Assembly: GCA_944472155.2 (NCBI GenBank)
Contig: OX235272.1
Span: forward strand, 7,796,354-7,860,353
Source: Trichobilharzia szidati
Taxonomy: Eukaryota > Platyhelminthes > Trematoda > Strigeidida > Schistosomatidae
Direction of reading: 5' to 3'
Length of the DNA stretch: 64,000 bases
In this document: positions 54,681 to 63,165 of the stretch, piece by piece
How the letters are laid out: each line of letters opens with the position of its first letter
Numbering within the stretch: the first letter of the stretch is position 1
Made by a program: the position numbers and the translations under genes
Notes under the pieces: generated by a model
Database searches by the model: none
The model's input: only the letters and a program-made list of their open reading frames with translations
Told to the model about the DNA's origin: nothing

Positions 54681-54805
54681 AGTGCCAAAGTTTTACACAT
54701 GTATTAATATGTAGCGTCTTGTATTAGAAATGCTATTCATGCATTAGAGTCATAGATGAGGATCTAACTGAAAAGTAAATATTTCTTCCCTTAATCCTTT
54801 TGCTT

Positions 54806-55174
54806 TCTTCAACCCTACGCATGCATGACCCCACTGGAGATGGAACGAAGGGTCTTTGAGTTACAATGCTGAGCTCGTTGATCCCTCAAACACATGCGCC
54901 AGAATTAAACTCCCCCTTGTATTCTAATTCCTGTTATTTCTCTGTTTTTAAAGAAACAACCAGCTAACGTAATCGGCGAATATTTATAATCACACCCGAC
55001 CTAGTTGACTTCACAGGTAAGAAATTCTCACTAGAAATCCAGACAAACTAAACCTGTAATTAGACACTAGTGACCATCAGGATAATTTCCAAGTGTTGGG
55101 TTGTAGGGATTTGAATGGTTTGAAGTACAATCATGTAAGCCAAGTTGACGGGCTGCTTAAAACTTGAACTTGAT
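54806..55174. other. Mostly unassigned, ends in a Smα-like scrap
   Basis: Bases 55050-55110 (CTAGTGACCATCAG, CCAAGTGTTGGGTTGTAGGG) match the outer end of Smα-like copies at 60 and 61.5 kb. The rest is not recognised. Confidence 0.4.
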
Positions 55175-55388
55175 GATATTAGACAGTTAAGGCCATACAG
55201 GAGGTCAATTGCGAGCCCGAATAGCTCAGTGGTAACGTATCTGACTGCAGCACTGAGTGACGCGGGTTCGAATCTCAGAAGGGATATGAGTTCCTTCAAG
55301 GTTTCAGATACGCCTTGCTGATGAGTGCCAACTAGCACGAAACCTAGGTCCAAGGCTTCCTGCCAACTGCCTCCAACTATCTAATATC
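55175..55388 (+). mobile_element. HH-SINE, copy 1: tRNA-like head, hammerhead, terminal inverted repeats
   Basis: A 214-bp unit. The ends, GATATTAGACAGTTAAGG and its near complement CCTCCAACTATCTAATATC, form imperfect ~20-bp terminal inverted repeats. Inside are GAGCCCGAATAGCTCAGTGG (box A), GCGGGTTCGAATCTC (box B) and a complete hammerhead core (55312-55356). The tRNA-like head, ribozyme and inverted ends recur in the copy at 47.7 kb. Confidence 0.85.
55312..55356 (+). ncRNA. Hammerhead ribozyme, type I, canonical core
   Basis: Stem I GCCTTG (55312-55317) pairs perfectly with CAAGGC (55351-55356). CTGATGA (55318-55324) is the invariant core. Stem II is GTGC/GCAC (55325-55328 and 55335-55338) with loop CAACTA. 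GAAA is at 55339-55342. Stem III is the palindrome ACCTAGGT (55342-55349), too short for a normal loop but able to pair between two RNAs. C at 55350 is the expected cleavage nucleotide. Every conserved position is met. Self-cleavage is predicted from the known hammerhead rule, perhaps as a dimer. Confidence 0.85.
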
Positions 55389-55794
55389 ACTTGAAGATAT
55401 TGTACGAATGGAAAATATTATGCAATAAACTCCTCTAAAAATTCTGTACATTTTATAAGTACTGTGCAGAATGAAGATGTTATATTTTTAGCTAGAGAAC
55501 TCACGGGAAACAAAATTTTCAGTAACATTATATACTACTATAAGTAGTTAAACAAATTAATAGAATTTTTAACCTTGAATGTGAAGTGCCATTAATAATA
55601 ATAATACTGATAATAAAAGTAATAATAATAACAATAATAAAGCTTTATCTCAGACAATATGTGAATATATACTACAGAGAATTTCAGCGTATTTAGTACC
55701 AAAGTATTTCTTCTTCATACAGCATCTATGTGTAGAGTAATAATCTGAAGTATACTATGTGACGTCGTGTTGTTGCACATGAAAAGAGAACCAT
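55389..55794. other. AT-rich unassigned stretch with ATA repeats
   Basis: An AATAAT microsatellite lies at 55592-55640. No gene recognised. Confidence 0.4.
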
Positions 55795-55955
55795 TATAGA
55801 CAAGATTTTATTTTAATAAATCACACAGTGGTGTTATATAGTAATATTAACTGATAACTACGTTTCGAGCAGAAACTATTGCTGCTCTTAGTCATAGCAG
55901 GTCACTCACACAACGTTTTACTTCACTTATATACATGAGTAAAATTGATGATTAG
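55795..55955 (-). mobile_element. PLE-5 terminal-repeat fragment
   Basis: It matches one arm of the hairpin at 26.5 kb (TTTTATTTTAATAAATCACACAGTG, GAGCAGAAACTATTGCTGCTC, ATATACATGAGTA). On the minus strand GAGCAG..CTGCTC forms a stem before GAAACG, as in a hammerhead, but the CUGAUGA part is degraded. Confidence 0.65.
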
Positions 55956-56634
55956 ACATTTGAATAAAAATCAATATAACATAATGTACATTCAGAAATA
56001 ATAATATGAGAGTTATCAACGAAGTACAGTCACATAGCAAATAAGACGAGTGTTTTTATAGTCATAATAAGTAACTTGTTAGAATGTTATAATTTATGTA
56101 AATTGAAATAGAATTTTAAGATTATTTATTATCCTCCTCTGTTTTGACTGACTCGTGGTAATATCTTCCATATCTCTGGTATTTGGATTGAGTCATTTCT
56201 GTTGCGTGTTTTGGGTGTAGAATCGATGAATCAGGATTCAGTAATCATTCTTTCTCACTTGCCACCTACCTATATTACTTTTTAGAATTTTCACTCTATC
56301 CCACCCATACTATTTTATGGTTGTGTGTTAATGCATCCAGTGCAGTGTAGTGCTGAATTTTTTTCTAAATTATTTATCTTCATGGAATCAGTCATTCTAA
56401 CCTTAGCTAAATTCTGACATTGTTCTGACAGATAGTCTCGCTACTCCTACTACTTCATAAAATCGTAATCTTCAAGTGAGATAATATCACACAACTAAAA
56501 GTTTAACATGAATTTGAACTAGTAAGAGTTAGAATACATCGCAATTCACTTTCAGCTACATCGATCGCTTTGTTCACATCAACAGAAACTTAGTATCAAT
56601 CATTACTCCTGGAACAAAATGTGTTAGCGTCACA
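55956..56634. other. Unassigned AT-rich stretch
   Basis: Nothing recognised on either strand. Confidence 0.4.
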
Positions 56635-56747
56635 TCTTCATTCCATTTTTTTCTCCAGAATCCCTTTCACAACTGATTCACGACTGCCGACAAGATAAAC
56701 CGTTCCCTACCTATCACATGATCTCTCCAATGTCCCCTTAGTAATAA

Positions 56748-57867
56748 TAATATTAATAATAATTTGCTTTATTCCAAAACAGTACTTGTGATACAGAATG
56801 GAATTCTCAGCATTTTTACTACAGTATGGCATCCAGTTAGTACATTATCAATAAATAGAATTCTACATAAATTAAGGAAATCTCAGTTCATTATGACAAC
56901 AAAATATTGGCATGTCGGTAGCAAAGCCAAAGTTGAACAGTGTTTGAAGGTGTTAGATTCTATTTACTGGCGTAAGCGGAAGAAAGAAACAAAGCAGCAA
57001 ATAACAGAAAAGAGAGAGAGGGAAAAGGAAAAGAAAGAAAGAAAATGTTGTACCAATAAATGATATGAGTTGGAAAGACGAGACCCAGTTGTTCTACTGA
57101 CTATTTAATAAGTTATAGGTTTCACACCTAATACTTTCTTTATCGCACAGAACATGAGCTAAGTAGGGTTTGGTTGAGTTTATGTACTTCCTAGTGCGAG
57201 CATATAGTTTTCTATGTAGGCTTCTGGTTTTACCTGATGAGATGCAAGGGGGGAGTTGTGAGTGAAGAGTGCGGTGTGAGTTAGATAAAATGGATTTGGC
57301 CCATTTTTCACATGAGTCCATGTGCCTGTCAACCAGAATATTAACAAGCTGGTTAAGTGGCACGTTGCTTACCCTGTTGACAACCTCTAACATCCTGCGT
57401 AATATGTTATAGTCTTTCTTCAGTAGCCCGGGAAAAACTAAGGGGGAACAATAGAGAATAATAGGCAGAATGCGAGAATTAATGAATTGTAGGAGTAAGG
57501 GTTGGGTTATACCAGAATGTTTCAACTTCTTGATGTAGAAGGTAAGACGGAATATTTCCTTAGAAATCATCAGGATATGAGACGACCAGGAAAGATCAGC
57601 AGATAGAATGACACCTAGGTATTTAATTTCCAACTTGGTTTCTATTTCAGGGCCATCTATGTTGCACACCTCGTGAGAGCCAACCAGTTTGTTTAAGTCG
57701 GATTTATGCCTAAAGGTGAAATTGACTGTTTGGCATTTGGAGGGGTTTAAGGTAAGACGGTTTTCCTTGGACCACTGGCTGATTTCTGGCAGAAAGCCAT
57801 TTAGCTTAGAGCAGTCACTTTGACATTTGACAGGCAAAAATACCAACAACCAGCTTGTTGATTCCAC
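56748..57867 (-). mobile_element. CR1-like LINE, copy 7, 5'-truncated
   Basis: A clean 257-codon frame (57867-57094), a 3' UTR to 56755 ending with the complement of GCTGAGAATTCCATTCTG...TTTTGGAATAAAGC, then TTATTA repeats. It is inserted into the older RTE remnant. Confidence 0.9.
57094..57867 (-). pseudogene. CR1-like RT C-terminal third, uninterrupted
   Basis: LPVKCQSDCSKLNGFLPE (just after the catalytic YADD, which is cut off), RLTLNPSKCQTVNFTF, SADLSWSSHILMISKEI, LKHSGITQPLLLQFINSR, LYCSPLVFPGLLKKDY, VDRHMDSCEKWAKSIL, CISSGKTRSLHRKLYART and a natural stop. No lesion in 257 codons suggests a young copy. Its first methionine and few residues are outside the homologous part. Confidence 0.85.
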
Positions 57868-58050
57868 TCGAGGGCCTACCTGATATGTGATATCTCTCAG
57901 TAATCTCCTTAGTGTATGTTCTATTCATCTAAATTTCTCTCTGCGTGGATTTTGTGGACAAAAGGTTCTTGAGTTGTTCACCGCCAGAGTTTCTTTACAG
58001 CTAGTTGGCTATCTGATATTCATTATCAAGCCAGTGGAAGTAGCTGATAA

Positions 58051-58334
58051 TGAATTTCAAGCACAGGATACAAATTAATTGTCGAATTCAAAGTAATTTT
58101 AACAAACTTTACCTTTTCTCACTAATTCTTTATTAAGATTTCTATCAGAAGATTCATACATTTATCCCTTTTTTATGAATTCGAATCAAGTGAGAACAAC
58201 AGCGGATTTTTGTACAGAAAATAGTACCATCATTTATTTCTGGCTGGTTTCTCACCAGCTGCTTACATCCTAAAGATATTTGCTATTAAGTTGATTATAG
58301 AAACAATATCAACCTATTTAACCGAAGAGTTCAG
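58051..58334. other. Short unassigned stretch
   Basis: Nothing recognised. Confidence 0.35.
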
Positions 58335-59282
58335 GGCAACTCTACAGAATAGCAACCCAAACCGAAACTACCTAGCGAACGGACAAATGACCTTGACAAG
58401 GACAACTTCGGCCAATCAGAAGGCTCAGAAAAAAACGGCGCATAATTGTAATAAATCGTTTATATACAAGTAATACAATGTTAAAAAATAGTTACAAAAG
58501 ACAACGTTCTCGTATATGTGGCAAAAGAAACCTGCCAATTTCTCAAAGGAGGCTTTATACTCATGTTAAACCAAATCTTGCAGATAAACTCATCGAGGTT
58601 GCTGTATATCATTGCATTTCTTGATCCATTCACAGATTTGGCACGTTTTTTAGGTGACTCCAGAAACTTTCAATGGAATTATTGTGAGTTCCATGAAAAG
58701 GATTGAGGAAACCATTTGTATGGTTGACCACTTGATGAATATAGCCCAGATTCGATAACTGACTGTAACTACTCCATTCATCTGTCGTCCCAGGCAGCAC
58801 TAAGCAATAATACACCTGTACTGCGATTAGGGATCTTCCCAATATATCCTTTCTGGAGGCTAGTGTCATATATCCCCATAGGTAGGTATTGAACTATTGC
58901 TGATTCACACTCAATCTCCCTCAATTATATTTTCTTTTTATCAAAAGTACCTAAGGAATCTGTAAATTAAAAACGAACAACATACGTTCTTGAACTGATT
59001 TTCTGGTTCGGCACTCATTTCACCAACAAACAAACCCATCGATGAACCTATTGTATCTTTGCTTATGAATGACACCTTCACATTGGCAATTTTTCGACAT
59101 TCCTAACAGCCCGTTCTCTAAACAGTAATCAAAAACAAGATCTGGAGCGAAATTGCAATGCAAAAGGTGCAAAGCACCAATAAATACGTCTAGAAAATTC
59201 GGAGTCACCTGATTGGTTGTTCAAGGTCATTTATCAGTTCGCTAGGTAGTTTCAGTTTGGGCTGCTATTCTTTAGAGTTGCC
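58335..59282 (-). mobile_element. Merlin-family DNA transposon, internally deleted
   Basis: Terminal inverted repeats of about 65 bp: GGCAACTCTACAGAATAGC at 58335 and the complement of GCTATTCTTTAGAGTTGCC ending 59282. They are flanked by an 8-bp target duplication GAGTTCAG (58327-58334 and 59283-59290). Merlin elements make 8-9-bp duplications. The minus-strand interior holds pieces of an ISXO2-like transposase. Confidence 0.9.
58630..59208 (-). pseudogene. Merlin transposase, broken
   Basis: N-terminal part from 59208: DVFIGALHLLHCNFAPD, GLLGMSKNCQCEG (zinc-ribbon-like cysteines), RYNRFIDGFVCW, a stop, then CRTRKSVQERMLF. Next, KRKYN.GRLSV, a WGYMTLAS.K..L region, VLPGT directly followed by TDEWSSYSQLSNLGYIHQVV, NHTNGFLNPFHGTHNNSIES and FWSHLK. 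The last three blocks are the second half of the ISXO2-like DDE domain (H...F..P..GTH.N.IE..W). The stretch with the first catalytic Asp is deleted, and 2-3 residues are lost before TDEW. Remnants of the C-terminus continue to about 58440. Confidence 0.85.
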
Positions 59283-59290
59283 GAGTTCAG

Positions 59291-59439
59291 GTCTAGACGA
59301 AAATTCAGTGTCGGCGTGCAATGATACTAATAATAATGATGATCGAAGTGGGGAAAAAGGCCTGTCTTCATTCAACTCGATTTTAACGGTGATAATATTG
59401 AAGGAATAGTCGACAGAAGATTGAGCACGTCATTAACCA
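59291..59439. other. Short unassigned stretch
   Basis: Nothing recognised. Confidence 0.3.
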
Positions 59440-59663
59440 GAGCCTATCCTGCGGCTTAGTTGGTTCCTGTCTATCGGACAACATGCTCTTTGGTACAATC
59501 AAAAGTCAATAGATACCCTTCTCATGTTAACTCTAATTATTGTGTATACAAATTTAAATGTAGGATTAGCTTCATTGGGAGAACAGAAAGGAGTCCACAC
59601 ATTCGTGTCAAAGGAACAAATGCTTTCAGTAGTGTCATTGCCAGACACCTCCTTGATAGATTA
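59440..59663 (+). mobile_element. PLE-8 endonuclease fragment
   Basis: TTCSLVQSKVNRYPSHVNSN, YCVYKFKCRISFIGRTERSP (FIG in the YIG place), HIRVKGTNAFSSVIARHLLD. The GIY-YIG half-domain is cut at 59664 by a Smα-like element. It differs from the other PLE families here. Confidence 0.6.
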
Positions 59664-60022
59664 CAGGATTTCATCATGAGGTGACACTAGTTAGAAAACC
59701 ATTGGAAAACCTGAGAGTACTGGACAGTTGCTTCCTCCTAGTTTGGGACTCTTCATCAGTACGCACACACCACCAAAGTTCGAACCCAGGACCTTCTGGT
59801 TACAAGGCAAGCTAACTTGTAGGCCATTAAGCCATTAGGACCCGATGCAATGGTCCTTGAATTCTAACTTCTGCCAGTTCACAACATAGAGCGACCATTT
59901 CGCAATGTCTTCCTAGATGAGTTACTGCCTCATCTTCAACCTGCTGTACCCTACTGGTCACAGCTTCCCACTAGAACCCCAGGTTAACTGCCTGAATAGA
60001 GCCAGTCGCTAGTGAGCATCAG
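59664..60022 (-). mobile_element. Smα-like hammerhead SINE inserted in PLE-8
   Basis: Minus strand: box A-like TAATGGCCTACAAGTTAGC, box B-like GGTTCGAACTTTGG, CTGATGAAGAGTCCC, AAAC, TAGGAGGAAGC, where GAC-GAAA has become GAGGAAG. The hammerhead is degraded. Gene-body layout as at 36790-37200. Confidence 0.7.
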
Positions 60023-60181
60023 ATTAATTTTCAAGTATTGGTTTTGTAGGGAATTTGTTTGATTGCATGGGGGATTTTACCATCAGCTGACATCAGTGGT
60101 TCTCTAACTGATGTCAGCTTATGGTAAAATCCTCCATGCAATCAAACAAATTCCCTACAAAACCAATACTTGAAAATTAAT
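60023..60181. repeat. 74-bp-arm palindrome of Smα-like ends
   Basis: Arms 60023-60096 and 60108-60181 are reverse complements with about two mismatches, spacer TGGTTCTCTAA (60097-60107). The sequence is the outer 3' end of the Smα-like element present twice head to head. Confidence 0.9.
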
Positions 60182-60382
60182 AGTAAATATCTTTAGGCTG
60201 TAAGCAGTTGATGAGAAGCCAGGGAAATAAACAATGCTGATACCATTTTATTCTGCACAAACTAATGTTGGTTTAGCTTTATTCAAAATTTCTCTATTGT
60301 TTTAAATTTCTCACATTATGTAGAGAATAGCAAGACAAACGCATTTTTCCACGATTAAGGACAAAGAGGGAATTTATTCAGC
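60182..60382. other. Short unassigned stretch
   Basis: Nothing recognised. Confidence 0.3.
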
Positions 60383-60709
60383 TGTAACGACAGAAGACAG
60401 CAACCAGGCAGCAGACTGTTTATTGAGAAAATCAAGAGATATTTATAGATTTTTATGTACATTATTGTCAGCGGAGAAGCAACGTCTTCTAACTGGTTGT
60501 TTTCTTGCTGAAGGTTATTCTGTTATCTTTTTGTGGCCATTTCTCAGAAAGTTAAGCCATTTTTCTGCGAATCGTATTTGCATACGTTAAGTCTGCTGTG
60601 ATTGGTTGGTGAGTTCCTCAAGGTTAAGCATTGTTATTGTTTTTCTCATGACCCTGATTCTGGACGTTACGCTGACATAAAGTGTTGTTCGCAGCAAGTT
60701 CTTACCACA
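60383..60709 (-). mobile_element. Diverged solo LTR related to the 23.4-kb element
   Basis: TGTAACGACAGAAGACAGCAACC at one end, ATTTATAGATTTTTATGTACATTATTGT internally and TTCTTACCACA at the other end follow the same order as the 341-bp LTR, with an altered middle. No target duplication is clear. A related but different subfamily. Confidence 0.65.
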
Positions 60710-61037
60710 CAACGAGAAGAAATACTTCTTTACAACGTCTTCATTTTCAAGCAACTATACACTCACAAAGATTATCACATAGAAGGACGACTGATGACGC
60801 TAGAAGACTGCTGAGTCACTGATATACATATCATTAAAAAAAGCCCAATTGACATGATTGTAAAGCAGCAGAGTAGGTTCAAAGTGGATTGATTACTGAA
60901 GAAGTTACATGAGAAAGGAATTGGTCCTAAGAGGTTTAAAGTGAGTCAAGTTTACTCAACAACAACAACAACAAAGAGCTGAGAGAGGCCAGAGTAAACT
61001 AGAATGAAACCAACCAAGTCCGCCTCACCGGACCAAA
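60710..61037. other. Unassigned stretch
   Basis: A CAA repeat at 60958-60974. Nothing else recognised. Confidence 0.35.
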
Positions 61038-61270
61038 GCGTCGGTAGCATAGCGGTTAGGACGCTCGCCGACCATGCACATGGTTCGAGGTTTGATCCCC
61101 GACCGACGCACTCCTTAAACTCGCTGAGCCAGAAATAATGCTGGTGAAGAGGAAAGGTTGGGCATGAGGCTAGCAACCCCGTCCTGTAAAATAAACACTG
61201 CTACAGAAACTTCAAGCGTCTAGCCTGAAGGCCTATGTTCTACTGGGGAACGTGAAAGAGAAAAGAAGAA
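61038..61270 (+). mobile_element. tRNA-derived SINE with RTE-like 3' end
   Basis: CGTCGGTAGCATAGCGGTTAG (box A region), GGTTCGAGGTTTGATCCCC (box B region), a body with GGGCATGAGGCTAGCAACCC, and a tail GAAGGCCTATGTTCTACTGGGG. The tail resembles the GAAGCCCTATGTTCCACTAGG end of RTE family Y, so the likely partner LINE is RTE, not CR1. Confidence 0.7.
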
Positions 61271-61494
61271 GTGAAGGTAAAGGGTTCAAGAAAACGTTTC
61301 TTTGAGTACCTAGTTTAGATTGCCATTCATATATGGCTGTTGCTTCAATTGTGTACAGGTGGTGAAAAAGAAGAATTTTCAAAAGAAGTGAAATTTCACC
61401 TACTGGATAGCTTTCAAAACGAATCAAAGCTGTGAATTTTGCTATTATCAGAGGTATTTTCACAACGTTATATCAAATAAATATCTTTTTATTC
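61271..61494. other. Short unassigned stretch
   Basis: Nothing recognised. Confidence 0.3.
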
Positions 61495-61765
61495 AAGTGT
61501 TGGTTTGTAGGGATTTGATTGGTTACAGGATTTTCATTATGAGGTGACATTAGTTAGAGAACCATTGGAAAACCTGGAAGTACTGGACACTTGTTTCGTC
61601 CCGGTTTGAGACTCCTCATCAGTACGCACCCACCGGGATTCGAACCCAGGATCTTCTGGTTACAAGGCGAGCTCGCATACCATTAAGCCACTGGGACCTG
61701 ATCCAATGGCCAATGAATTCTAACTTCTGCCAGTTCACGACTTGCGCGACCCCTGGCCAAAAATA
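61495..61765 (-). mobile_element. Smα-like hammerhead SINE
   Basis: Minus strand: box A CCCAGTGGCTTAATGG, box B TGGGTTCGAATCCC, then CTGATGA (61616-61622 in reverse), GGAGTC, TCAAACCG, GGGAC, GAAAC (GAAA 61594-61597). Extra bases precede stem II as in the other copies. Ends CTACAAACCAACACTTGAA near 61495. Confidence 0.75.
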
Positions 61766-61914
61766 TCTTTTTACTTGAATATTTGGAGATAAGTGTTAGA
61801 GAGCTTCGAACCCAGGTTCCAAGCTTGTTGGTACTTGTCAGAAACATTGAAGTAACTAATGGCTACCCTGAGATTCAAATCCATTTCACCTAATGCCTTA
61901 GTTAGAGAGATTTT
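61766..61914. other. Short unassigned stretch
   Basis: Nothing recognised. Confidence 0.3.
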
Positions 61915-63165
61915 ATTATTACTATTGTTCTCTGGGGTTCCAAATGGAATATAGGGCTTCAACAACACATCTCCACTTTCTTCTATTTTCCGCCATCCTC
62001 TTCAGCTGGGCCCACAATTGAAAAAACTCTCTCATCTCTTCCTTACACGATCTCCTCCATGTCACCTTAGGACGACCCACTCGTCGCTTTCCATTCAGAT
62101 TCAACTACAACAACGGCCTGCATTGCGCGCGATGTCATTCGACGGTCCCCTCAATGTATGCCCGATCTATCTATCTCCATTTCCTCCCACATATTTGTTG
62201 AGCGATCGGTTGTTGGTTGGTTTGCTCCCACAGTTTCTTGTTACTTATTCTCTCTGGCCATTTGATCTTCAGTATGGAGCCAGTGGAGAGGGCAGCTGTT
62301 GATGAAAGTCTGCAACCTGTAAGAAATGCTTTTTGTGACACGCTGGCCAAGTTTCTGATCCGTATAGAATGACCAGCAACAGCAGCAACATCCAGCGCCA
62401 ATCACCATCAACAGGAGGGATTTGAAAGAGGTTACTTCATTCACTCACTTATCTAGGGAGCATTGTCTCAACTACAGGCAGGTGGAACGGACGTGGATGT
62501 CAAATCGAGAATCGGGAAGGCGAGAAACACATTCATCCACCTGAAACCAATCTGGAAATCTTCGTCACTCAGCCCAGCATCAACAACAAAATTCGGATTT
62601 TCAATACAAATGTCAAGTTAGTTCTTCTTTACGGATCAGAAACTTGGCGGGTCACAAAGAATATTTCCAACAGCCTGTTGCAGACCTTTATCAACAGCTG
62701 TCTCCGCTCTATACCGAAGATCAAATGGCCGGAGAGAATCACCAACAAGAAACTATGGGAACAAACAAAACGAGAACCATTCGCCCAACAAATATGCAGG
62801 AGAAAGTGGAGATGGATTGGACACTCGCTGGGGAGACCACTGGGTGACATCGCGCGTCAGGCCAATGCTCGAGTGGAACCCGAAAGGGGAGCGGCGAGTT
62901 GGACGTCCAAGGGTGACATGGAGGAGATCGTGCGAAGAAGAATTGAAACAGTATGGATTAACATGGATGCAGGTGAAAAGTACAGCAGAAGACAGAAGCA
63001 AGTGGAGACGTGCAGTTGAAGCCCTATGTTCCACTAGGAACCCAAGGGAACAATAATAATAATAGAATGACCATTTTGACATTGGTGTTGAAAATGCGAA
63101 TTTTGTTCCTTACACTAAGTGCAGAAGATTTCCAAACTGGTTTCAGTTTGATAAAGGCAGAGAGA
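61915..63165 (-). mobile_element. RTE/SR2-like LINE remnant (host of a nested copy)
   Basis: Minus-strand coding in 61922-62375 and 63074-63165 is contiguous once 62376-63061 and one duplication are removed. It reads NVKMVILYGSETWP, FLTGCRLSSTAALSTGSIL (shifted), KIKWPERISNKKLWEQTNQQ, PIAQQICGRKWR and a 3' end GAAGCCCTATATTCC at 61950. Frameshifts present. Confidence 0.8.
62376..63061 (+). mobile_element. RTE/SR2-like LINE nested in older RTE copy, 12-bp target duplication
   Basis: ATAGAATGACCA at 62364-62375 and 63062-63073 brackets it. The plus strand encodes VTSFTHLSREHCLNYRQ in pieces, RNTFIHLKPIWKSS, NVKLVLLYGSETWRVTK, FINSCLRSIPKIKWPERITN, KKLWEQTKREPFAQQI, RRKWRWIGHSLGRPLGDIAR and QANARVEPERG. 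It ends GAAGCCCTATGTTCCACTAGG ... AATAATAATA. From 62678 to 63019 the frame is open for 113 codons to a stop, so it is relatively young. Confidence 0.9.

Larger units (their letters stand above)
52220..54805 (-). mobile_element. PLE-6 (PLE-4-like), interrupted by SINE and PLE-5
   Basis: Outer terminal repeats are 52233-52345 and 54690-54805, inverted copies (GAAATATTTACTTTTCA.TTAGATCCTCATCT and complement). Minus-strand coding survives at 52990-52850 (HPAWLRKGQTRSVRSSVLGH, LVDSGHKVDFNTVFKIIYRV) and 52730-52640 (LHTAEAIRISLNKPN). A Smα-like piece (52745-52845) splits the frame. A PLE-5 copy (53040-54680) is inserted upstream. Confidence 0.7.
56636..58050 (-). mobile_element. RTE/SR2-like LINE remnant split by a CR1 insertion
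   Basis: Bases 56636-56745 (TTCCATTTTTTTCTCCAGAATCC, TTCACGACTGCCGACAAG) and 57858-58050 (CCACTCGAGGGCCTACC, TCTGCGTGGATTTTGTGGACAAAAGG) are consecutive segments of family Y on the minus strand when the intervening 1.1 kb is removed. Confidence 0.65.

Noticed and set aside
55213..55290. GAGCCCGAATAGCTCAGTGGT ... GGGTTCGAATCTC as a functional tRNA gene
   Set aside because: It has good boxes A and B but no matching acceptor stem, and it recurs at 47.7 kb as the head of a mobile element.
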